Both the position numbers and the translations under genes were made by a program. Under the pieces are notes generated by a model. The model was not told where the DNA came from and ran no database searches. It saw only the letters and a program-made list of their open reading frames with translations. A DNA stretch of 6,788 nucleotides from Minisyncoccota bacterium. Lineage in GTDB: Bacteria; Patescibacteriota; Minisyncoccia; Phycocordibacterales; CAIJYI01. Location: NCBI GenBank assembly GCA_023229825.1, contig JALNYN010000043.1, positions 1 through 6,788 of the forward strand, read 5' to 3'. Below are positions 1 to 4,339 of the stretch, piece by piece. The first letter of the stretch is position 1. Each line of letters starts with the position of its first letter.

Positions 1-111
1 TTGAGCATATCACTGTTTGATAAAACTCCTTTGCTAGAGCTATTTTCAGTAGACGGAGTACAACTTCCAGACAGTGGTTCCGTAAATATGGCTACACTGT
101 TTGATGGTTAA
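1..111 (+). CDS. Possible C-terminal end of a gene entering from the left
   Basis: Frame 1 is open from base 1 to a TAA at 109-111, giving 36 codons that end ...VNMATLFDG; the other two plus frames are closed within the first 20 bases. The composition is plausible for protein (mixed hydrophobic and acidic residues), and a hairpin directly follows the stop, as expected behind a gene. I do not recognise the fragment. It is too short to assign to a family and could be a chance open frame; an in-frame TTG at base 1 does not prove a start here. Confidence 0.33.
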   Translation: MSISLFDKTPLLELFSVDGVQLPDSGSVNMATLFDG

Positions 112-157
112 CCGGACACTAGTGGTTACAAACCCCGTCCGGCGATACTCGTTTTTG
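112..157 (+). terminator. Hairpin followed by a T-rich stretch, possible terminator
   Basis: CCGGAC (112-117) pairs with GTCCGG (137-142), and inside it GGTT (124-127) pairs with AACC around 131-134. A T-rich stretch (GTTTTTGTTTT) begins about eight bases after the stem, farther than in a classical terminator. It starts just after the TAA of the possible upstream gene. The 3' strand, AACCCCGTCCGGCGAT, nearly repeats the 3' closing strand of the structured element at 3527-3543, so this may be an RNA relic rather than a terminator. Confidence 0.35.
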
Positions 158-234
158 TTTTGGATAAAACTGGATGAAAAATGGTCTATGGTCCGAGCTG
201 ATTATCAACCAAATTAATCCGGCTAAGTGGCATA

Positions 235-345
235 TGCTAGAATTTACAGCAGGCCGAAAAAGAATTGAAAACAGGCAATATATTAGACAAACAGGATAGT
301 CAAAAAATATTGTCCGGGTCCAAAGAAGTCCGGCTTCTTTTTATT
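235..345 (+). ncRNA. Possible small RNA with own promoter and terminator
   Basis: No gene is visible between 143 and 397. An extended -10 (TGcTAGAAT, 235-243) would start a transcript near 250, and the hairpin with T-run at 322-345 would end it, giving about 95 nt. In between, CAATAT (near 276) can pair with ATATTG (near 307) around a smaller GAC/GTC pairing. No -35 is evident. The evidence is positional and modest; this could equally be the untranslated tail of the upstream gene. Confidence 0.22.
322..345 (+). terminator. Intrinsic terminator
   Basis: AAAGAAG (322-328), loop TCCGG (329-333) and CTTCTTT (334-340) form a perfect 7-bp stem running into a T-rich tail (TTATT). It lies just upstream of the promoter of the yqeY-like gene and separates it from whatever is transcribed at the left edge. 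The stem is A/T-rich, so strength is uncertain. Confidence 0.55.
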
Positions 346-357
346 CGCCGACATTTT

Positions 358-366
358 TGCTATACT
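358..366 (+). promoter_or_regulatory. Extended -10 promoter of the yqeY-like unit
   Basis: TGcTATACT is an extended -10 element with five of six consensus hexamer bases. There is no good -35 at the usual distance (only a T-rich stretch). Transcription would begin near 373. That places the ATG at 371 upstream of the start and favours the ATG at 398. Confidence 0.5.
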
Positions 367-397
367 GAGCATGTTATCCACCTATACATTATATTTT

Positions 398-853
398 ATG
401 TCAATACAGCAACAAATACGCGATGAAATAAAAAAAGCGCTGGTCGCAAAGGAGCAGCTTCGGCTCGAAACGATGCGCGGTCTTCTCGCTGCCTTTACGA
501 ACGAGCTCGTGGCGACAAAACGCACTCCGCAAGATCCCCTTCCCGACGAAGACGCGCTTAAGGTCATCAAACGCGCGGCGAACCAGCGCAAAGATTCCAT
601 TGAACAATTCGAGAAAGGCGGACGCAAAGAGCTTGCCGACAAGGAACGCGCAGAGCTTGCGATCATCGAAACCTTCCTGCCGACCATGATGGGCAAAGAC
701 GAGATCAGAAAAGTGGCGGAAGCGAAGAAAGCCGAACTTGGAGTTGAAGACAAATCAAAAATAGGCGTGTTCATGGGCGCGGTCATGAAAGAGCTGAAAG
801 GACGCGCGGACGGGGCGGACGTGAAAGAGGTTGTCGAAAGTTTATTTCATTAG
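398..853 (+). CDS. GatB/YqeY domain-containing protein (YqeY-like)
   Basis: The product is 151 aa from the ATG at 398, the usual length of stand-alone YqeY proteins. The helical N-terminus (SIQQQIRDEIKKALVAKEQ), the LETMRGLLAA segment, the central KDSIEQFEKGGRKELADKE region, the IIETFLPTMM segment and the end KIGVFMGAVMKELKGRADG..VKEVV all match the family pattern. The domain is shared with the tail of GatB, the tRNA-dependent amidotransferase subunit that helps make Gln-tRNA(Gln)/Asn-tRNA(Asn); the role of the free-standing form is poorly defined, but tRNA-related function is usually assumed. An in-frame ATG lies at 371, but the extended -10 at 358-366 puts the RNA start at about 373, so 398 is chosen. 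No Shine-Dalgarno is visible before it. The next gene follows after 30 bases without a terminator, so they are probably cotranscribed. The protein is cytosolic, with no signal or membrane segment. Confidence 0.9.
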   Translation: MSIQQQIRDEIKKALVAKEQLRLETMRGLLAAFTNELVATKRTPQDPLPDEDALKVIKRAANQRKDSIEQFEKGGRKELADKERAELAIIETFLPTMMGKDEIRKVAEAKKAELGVEDKSKIGVFMGAVMKELKGRADGADVKEVVESLFH

Positions 854-883
854 CTCGCGCATTCGCGCATCGTTATTTCTTTT

Positions 884-1546
884 ATGAATATTTCCTTGGC
901 GGTTTCGCTGCTTTCCGGAATTTTTATCCTCCTCGCTTTCGCGATTTACAATCGCGAGATCTTTCGCGGATCATCAAAACCGAATGTTGTGTCTTGGGGT
1001 CTCTGGTCCATGGTCACTGTTCTGAACATGGCAAGCTATCTCGCGCTGACCGGAGATATTCTGAAAAACAGCCTGTCGATCGTCGCCGCGAGCGCGACCT
1101 TCGTCACATTTTTATATATTTTCCAAAAAAATTCCGGTATTTCTCTCACGATGACCGATTGGATCACGCTTTCGATCGGCGTTATTTCGGCGTTTGTGTG
1201 GATGGTCTTTCAGTCAGCCGTTTTTGCAAACTTAACGCTGCAGCTCGCAAATATCGCCGCTTTCGTCCCGACCTATCGAAGCGTTTGGAATAACCCTGAA
1301 AACGAAAAACCGCTTCCGTGGTTCTTCTTCAGCACCGCCTATCTGTTTCTCAATATAACCGTATTTATACGCTGGAGCGGAAACGCCGCCGATCTCGTTT
1401 TTCCCGTTCTCGGATTATTCTTGCACGCTTCGCTCACGGCGCTTATCGTTTTTCGAAAAAAATACCTCAAATGCTTCAAAGAACAGATCGAACCGGAGGC
1501 CGAAGAAACGGAGGGCGCTGAAGGAGGTCTCGCATTCTCGGAATAA
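884..1546 (+). CDS. Seven-helix membrane protein, PQ-loop/SWEET-like layout
   Basis: The product is 220 aa with seven hydrophobic segments at about 4-22, 36-55, 63-81, 91-110, 112-131, 144-162 and 169-190, then a charged, Glu-rich cytoplasmic tail (about 195-217). The first and last three helices look like related bundles around a linker helix: a short loop followed by KPNVVSWGLW (32-41) in the first half and by EKPLPWFFF (141-149) in the second, each opening the middle helix. That layout is the one used by SWEET and PQ-loop transporters, but no exact PQ motif is present, so transport function and substrate are inference. The ATG at 884 has no Shine-Dalgarno, like the gene before it. It lies 30 bases after the yqeY-like stop and probably shares its transcript, which ends at the hairpin at 1570-1596. 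I do not recognise a named family member. Confidence 0.75.
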   Translation: MNISLAVSLLSGIFILLAFAIYNREIFRGSSKPNVVSWGLWSMVTVLNMASYLALTGDILKNSLSIVAASATFVTFLYIFQKNSGISLTMTDWITLSIGVISAFVWMVFQSAVFANLTLQLANIAAFVPTYRSVWNNPENEKPLPWFFFSTAYLFLNITVFIRWSGNAADLVFPVLGLFLHASLTALIVFRKKYLKCFKEQIEPEAEETEGAEGGLAFSE

Positions 1547-1569
1547 TTTGCAACTCTTTATCTATCAGA

Positions 1570-1596
1570 AACCGCCTTGTGTCAAGGTGGTTTTTT
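1570..1596 (+). terminator. Strong intrinsic terminator after the two-gene unit
   Basis: AACCGCCTTG (1570-1579), a TGT loop and CAAGGTGGTT (1583-1592) form a 10-bp stem with one G-U pair, followed by a six-T run (1591-1596). It lies 24 bases after the membrane-protein stop. Confidence 0.88.
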
Positions 1597-1605
1597 AGTA
1601 CCGCA

Positions 1606-1614
1606 TGATATAAT
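1606..1614 (+). promoter_or_regulatory. Extended -10 promoter of the S41 peptidase gene
   Basis: TGaTATAAT is a perfect -10 hexamer with the TGn extension, ten bases after the preceding terminator. No convincing -35 is seen 16-18 bases upstream, because that space is occupied by the terminator. The start would be near 1621, giving a leader of about 80 nt. Confidence 0.6.
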
Positions 1615-1674
1615 TATTAAGGATACGAGATTCGAGAAATTTTGAATTTTTCTGAATTTCCAGCTCTCACGAAC

Positions 1675-1695
1675 ACTCCCAAATCGGGAAGGAGT
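1675..1695 (+). promoter_or_regulatory. Ribosome binding site, possibly within a hairpin
   Basis: AAGGAG (1689-1694) is a strong Shine-Dalgarno six bases before the ATG at 1701 and fixes the start. ACTCC (1675-1679) is complementary to GGAGT (1691-1695), so the site could be partly hidden in a short hairpin. The pairing is only five bases and may not be significant. Confidence 0.5.
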
Positions 1696-1700
1696 CCGTC

Positions 1701-3134
1701 ATGAATCTGAACATTGAAAAAATAATACGGCGAATACTGATCCTCATTTTTTTATTGAGCGTCAGTTCGATAGGTATTTCGACGGCAAAAGCGGAAACGT
1801 TCGATTTCCCAATGACCGAGACCATTTCGCAGATCCTCTCGAGCAAATTTGAAAAAAGCATATCAATTCGCGGATCTCCCTATTACTGTCCGGAGAATGT
1901 GAAAAAAACATGCGAGGTGTATGGTATGATACAAAATTTATACATCACCCGCATGTCAGACGATGACCTGACCGCGATGTTTATCCGCGGGGTCACGGGC
2001 AAGATAATAACGGAGTATCCGTCAAAACACATTACGGTCATCACGCCAAAGAGCGCATCATTCGACTGCGGCATTCATACGCAAAAACTGTGCGATGCAT
2101 TCGATACCGTAAAAAAGGCCATCAATTCCTCTGATAGTAAGATCACTCAACTGTTCATCGACGGCGTATTCAGCGAGATCAACATAACGGATGTTTATTC
2201 GCGATATATCCCGCAAGGCAAGGCGACTTATCCCCCTGCGAGTTATGCCGGTATTGGAATGGTCACGAGCAAAGACGCGAATTTTCCTTCTCACTTGATC
2301 ATAAACCGCGTCGTTGAAGGAGCTCCGGCGTTTAATGCCGGCTTGAAACGAGGCGATAAGATCACGCACGTGGACGGCAAGTCGCTCGCTTACAAGACCG
2401 AAAAACAATCGAACGAGCTCATAAGAGGAGAACCGTTACAGAGAGTAACGCTTACGATTATCGCCGGATGCGACACGGAACCGCGCCACATCACGATCGT
2501 CCGAAAAAACATACTCGACGTATCTGCCGGCAAATTAAAAGTTATCGACGATCGCTACGCCTATGTGCTGCTCACCGATTTTATGGGAAATACTGCCAAT
2601 ACGATGCGAACAGCCATCGAACAGTTCAGAGGCTCGCATGGCGAACCAAAAGGCCTCATTATCGATCTTCGCAATAATCCGGGAGGCTTCGTAAAGAATG
2701 CCGTGGAACTCGTAGGACTGTTTGTCGAAAAAGGCGATGTTTTCTACGAACAAAGTCAGGACGGAAGATATGTTCCTTGGCAGATCTATCACGGAAGCAA
2801 AGATATAATACCGGGAACGCCGATCGTTATTCTCGTGAACGGCAGTTCCGCATCAGCTTCGGAGCTTGCGGCAGGAGCATTCCAAGACTTCGGCCGCGCG
2901 ACGATCATCGGCACGAATACCTACGGCAAAGGCGTTGCACAAAATACGTTTTTTATGCATGACGGCTCGAAATTATATCTGACCGTATCCCACACGTTCA
3001 CACCGAACCGCACGGCCATTCACAAGGTCGGAATACATCCGGATGTGGTCGTATCGGAAGGGTCGAATGAATCATGTACGGGAGATGCGCAGCTCCAAGA
3101 TGCCATACGCGCCCTGAACGATAAAACTTTATAA
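1701..3134 (+). CDS. Secreted S41 C-terminal processing peptidase (CtpA/Prc family)
   Basis: This is a 477-aa serine protease of family S41, which trims or degrades proteins from their C-termini outside the cytoplasm. It has a signal peptide (two Arg, a hydrophobic run, likely cleavage after AKA-31), a PDZ domain at about 184-255 (YAGIGM..., GLKRGDKITHVDG), and the S41 core with IIDLRNNPGG (N325-G329), GSSASASE (catalytic Ser385) and TYGKGVAQ (Lys410, Gln414). Ser to Lys is 25 residues and Lys to Gln is 4, as in the family's Ser-Lys-Gln triad, so it should be active. The N-terminal region appears duplicated: residues 63-98 and 123-156 share C-x7-C-(D/E), a helix and (M/L)FI-(R/D)-GV, about 60 residues apart. 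Family members normally show one such helical segment before the PDZ, which explains the longer N-terminus. The four cysteines are extracytoplasmic and could form disulfides. The start is fixed by AAGGAG. It is monocistronic: promoter at 1606, terminator at 3171. Confidence 0.95.
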   Translation: MNLNIEKIIRRILILIFLLSVSSIGISTAKAETFDFPMTETISQILSSKFEKSISIRGSPYYCPENVKKTCEVYGMIQNLYITRMSDDDLTAMFIRGVTGKIITEYPSKHITVITPKSASFDCGIHTQKLCDAFDTVKKAINSSDSKITQLFIDGVFSEINITDVYSRYIPQGKATYPPASYAGIGMVTSKDANFPSHLIINRVVEGAPAFNAGLKRGDKITHVDGKSLAYKTEKQSNELIRGEPLQRVTLTIIAGCDTEPRHITIVRKNILDVSAGKLKVIDDRYAYVLLTDFMGNTANTMRTAIEQFRGSHGEPKGLIIDLRNNPGGFVKNAVELVGLFVEKGDVFYEQSQDGRYVPWQIYHGSKDIIPGTPIVILVNGSSASASELAAGAFQDFGRATIIGTNTYGKGVAQNTFFMHDGSKLYLTVSHTFTPNRTAIHKVGIHPDVVVSEGSNESCTGDAQLQDAIRALNDKTL

Positions 3135-3170
3135 GGTGCGGCTATACGCATTCATAAAAAGAAAAAACGA

Positions 3171-3202
3171 CGACCTGCCGCTTTACGGCAGGTCGATTTT
3201 TT
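3171..3202 (+). terminator. Strong intrinsic terminator of the peptidase gene
   Basis: CGACCTGCCG (3171-3180), loop CTTTA and CGGCAGGTCG (3186-3195) form a perfect 10-bp G/C-rich stem followed by ATTTTTTG. An A-run (3162-3167) precedes it, so the hairpin could also work on the minus strand. It isolates the non-coding region to its right from peptidase transcription. Confidence 0.92.
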
Positions 3203-3235
3203 GTCGAAATTCGGTAATTGACTACACATTGTCGC

Positions 3236-3260
3236 CGGTTCGGGATTGTATCCCGAACCG
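3236..3260. repeat. Perfect 11-bp hairpin without T-tail
   Basis: CGGTTCGGGAT (3236-3246) and ATCCCGAACCG (3250-3260) pair perfectly around a TGT loop. No T-run follows on either strand, so it does not look like a terminator. It lies 64 bases upstream of the large structured element. Part of its 3' arm (CCGAAAC, 3258-3264) can instead pair with GTTTCGG (3320-3326) at the start of that element. A second weak hairpin, TCACT (3277-3281)/AGTGA (3289-3293), enclosed by CGTTT/AAACG, follows it. Confidence 0.6.
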
Positions 3261-3331
3261 AAACGTTTGGAATATCTCACTTGTAATTAGTGATCAAAAA
3301 AACGTGATTTCATACAAATGTTTCGGACCGG

Positions 3332-3439
3332 GGTGAGGAATGGGAAGGGACCCGTTCCGCAAGATCTTCTTCTAATATTTTGCGAGGTGAGAGATGGGAA
3401 GGGACCCATCTCGCAAGACCTTCTTTAGATATTTTGCGA
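3332..3439 (+). repeat. Two tandem 54-nt units (left arms of the structured element)
   Basis: Units 3332-3385 and 3386-3439 have identical length and start GGTGAG. Each contains ATGGGAAGGGACCC, then CGCAAGA, CTTCTT and ATATTTTGCGA. They differ at roughly ten positions, and several of the differences lie in the hairpin stem and preserve pairing. A third start (GGTACGAGC, from 3440) breaks off at once and forms the end loop of the inner helix. Confidence 0.85.
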
Positions 3440-3447
3440 GGTACGAG

Positions 3448-3526
3448 CAAAAATATCAAAAAGGTATACTGCTCATGTAATGAGAGAAACAAAATATTGA
3501 AAAGGTGTACTGCGCCTGTAAGGTGC
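3448..3526 (+). repeat. Two repeated units (right arms of the structured element)
   Basis: Units beginning at 3448 and 3490 share CAAAA(A)TAT, an A-run, AAAGGT(A/G)TACTG, a small hairpin with loop GTA (CTCAT/ATGAG in the first, GCGCCT/AGGTGC in the second), and lie about 42 bases apart. They are the 3' strands of the two long helices plus the right-hand hairpins. The first unit pairs with the second left unit and the reverse, giving nesting. Confidence 0.75.
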
Positions 3527-3554
3527 AACCCCAGTCCGGCGATGAAGTGTTTCC

Positions 3555-3593
3555 AAGCTATTGAACCATAACGTACCGGTTGACAGCTTTTTT
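3555..3593 (+). terminator. Weak terminator-like hairpin overlapping a promoter
   Basis: AAGCT (3555-3559) pairs with AGCTT (3585-3589), and AACC (3564-3567) with GGTT (3578-3581) inside; a six-T run (3588-3593) follows. It could end a transcript covering 3324-3538, giving about 270 nt. It contains the TTGACA box of the next promoter. The stem is interrupted and weak. Confidence 0.3.
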
Positions 3594-3607
3594 ATAAGTG
3601 ATACTGT
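3580..3607 (+). promoter_or_regulatory. Promoter of the small membrane protein gene
   Basis: TTGACA (3580-3585) is a perfect -35. Sixteen bases later TACTGT (3602-3607) matches four of six -10 bases. The start would be near 3614, giving a 36-nt leader with AAGGAG (3638-3643) six bases before the ATG. This is the only clear consensus -35 in the window. Confidence 0.55.
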
Positions 3608-3649
3608 AAAAAAAGACAAAGTAATCATACAATATCAAAGGAGAGAAAA

Positions 3650-3973
3650 ATGGAAACAAAATTGATCTTATTGATCGTTCTTGCTGTGCTGACGATCCTC
3701 GTCGGAATTGGCAATGCACTAGGAACTTTGGGTAAAGAAAAACTTTTTGCAAAAGAACATATCCATTACGGAAAGATCATCGGGACATACGACCTTACTA
3801 CGCCGGAAGTAATCGTTGAAATAAGTGGTCTCCGACACATAGTTCCCGTCACGCCGGAATATGCCGACGACCTTATCAGCGGACGAAAACCGATGTGCGA
3901 AACGATCGCGATCGGCATAAAAACAAATCCAATATCGGGGAAAAATGAAGCTCGAATTATCGAGAATTCATGA
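3650..3973 (+). CDS. Small single-pass membrane protein, unknown function
   Basis: The product is 107 aa with one hydrophobic N-terminal segment (about 4-25, LILLIVLAVLTILVGIG) and a soluble domain of about 80 residues that looks beta-rich: KIIGTYDLTTPEVIVEISGLRHIVPVTPEYADDLISG...ETIAIGIKTNPISGKNEARII. The segment has no cleavage signal, so it is more likely an anchor than a signal peptide. The start is fixed by AAGGAG (3638-3643) at a six-base spacing. It has its own promoter (3580-3607) and terminator (3985-4014), so it is monocistronic. I do not recognise a family. The only neighbour that might matter is the structured element just upstream; whether that element controls this gene is unknown. 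Confidence 0.8.
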   Translation: METKLILLIVLAVLTILVGIGNALGTLGKEKLFAKEHIHYGKIIGTYDLTTPEVIVEISGLRHIVPVTPEYADDLISGRKPMCETIAIGIKTNPISGKNEARIIENS

Positions 3974-3984
3974 AACAAGCAAAA

Positions 3985-4014
3985 AAGCCCGCAATATTTG
4001 CGGGCTTGTTTTTT
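3985..4014 (+). terminator. Strong intrinsic terminator
   Basis: AAGCCCGCAA (3985-3994), loop TAT and TTGCGGGCTT (3998-4007) form a perfect 10-bp stem followed by GTTTTTT. It lies 11 bases after the stop of the small membrane protein gene. Confidence 0.93.
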
Positions 4015-4032
4015 AGGTGAAATTAAGTGAAA

Positions 4033-4126
4033 TATTATCAAACAACAAAACGTATGTAAGGGTGAGGGAGGTAGCTAGTCTATCACCCGCAAGAACAACG
4101 GCACGCCTCGGCGAGCCGTTTTCTTT
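4033..4126 (+). ncRNA. Possible small RNA: two hairpins with terminator end
   Basis: A -10-like TATTAT (4033-4038) would start a transcript near 4045; no good -35 is seen. GGGTGA (4060-4065) pairs with TCACCC (4083-4088) around a 17-nt loop containing the palindrome TAGCTA. After a linker GCAAGAACA comes a second hairpin, AACGGC/GCCGTT (4097-4102/4115-4120) with inner CGCC/GGCG, ending in TTTTCTTT. The preceding gene already has its own terminator, so a second one implies a separate transcript of about 80 nt. No ORF fits. The GGTGAG...CGCAAGA framing resembles the left hairpins of the element at 3324-3538. I recognise no named riboswitch or sRNA. Confidence 0.38.
4097..4126 (+). terminator. 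Intrinsic terminator with two-part stem
   Basis: AACGGC-a-CGCC-tc-GGCG-a-GCCGTT (4097-4120) is ten pairs with symmetrical A bulges, followed by TTCTTT. The T-tail is on the plus strand only, so it does not serve the minus-strand gene that ends at 4340. Confidence 0.7.
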
Positions 4127-4339
4127 AGTGGTTACATGAATTTTCGATTAAATGAGTAAATATGGAAGTTTTGACTCCTTCCTGCTCAAACTCTGAAATT
4201 ACGACATATATTTTATTAAATTGTGGCTGCCCATTTCTCGTTCGGTTTTTGTGTTGTGAGCCAAGAGTACAAAATTGGAATCAGATTGTTAATGAACTAG
4301 CGCAATTGGTCACATCTTCGAATGTGCTAAATGTATTCT
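4127..4339. other. Non-coding gap, nothing recognised
   Basis: This 213-base A/T-rich stretch lies between the hairpin unit and the 3' end of the minus-strand gene. I see no convincing hairpin terminator for that gene. The open frame 4162-4371 has no Shine-Dalgarno, an unconvincing Cys-rich translation, and overlaps the 3' end of the nuclease gene on the opposite strand. Confidence 0.5.

Larger units (their letters stand above)
3324..3538 (+). ncRNA. Candidate structured RNA: two nested copies of a four-way module
   Basis: No ORF is supported here. CGGACcGGGGT (3324-3334) pairs with ACCCCaGTCCG (3528-3538): ten pairs and one mismatch, closing the element. Inside, from both ends: a left hairpin (3337-3358, loop AAGGGA) and right hairpin (3512-3526, loop GTA); a long helix 3364-3382/3490-3506 (17 pairs); a second left hairpin (3391-3412, loop AAGGGA) and right hairpin (3472-3484, loop GTA); then a second long helix 3418-3437/3447-3465 (18 pairs) with a 9-nt end loop. 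Both long helices bulge at equivalent bases (C3369/C3423 and T3373/A3427, each 54 apart). A weak -10 (TACAAA, 3313-3318) would start transcription at about 3325, exactly at the closing helix, but no good -35 is seen. It lies between a terminator and the next gene's promoter. The strand is inferred. I recognise no known family. Alternatives are a nested palindromic mobile element or a leader of the next gene. Confidence 0.6.

Noticed and set aside
382..786. Long minus-strand ORF opposite the yqeY-like gene
   Set aside because: Ser-rich shadow of a well-supported coding frame.
3136..3336. Plus-strand ORF of 66 codons after the peptidase gene
   Set aside because: It reads straight through the strong terminator at 3171-3202 and the hairpin at 3236-3260, with no Shine-Dalgarno.
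3332..3526. CRISPR array
   Set aside because: Only two copies of each unit, no spacer pattern, units abut directly and the arms are complementary in a nested order.
3203..3579. Known riboswitch upstream of the small membrane protein gene
   Set aside because: I compared it from memory with the common classes (TPP, SAM, glycine, cobalamin, c-di-GMP, preQ1, fluoride and others) and saw none of their conserved cores; the gene also has its own promoter downstream of the element.
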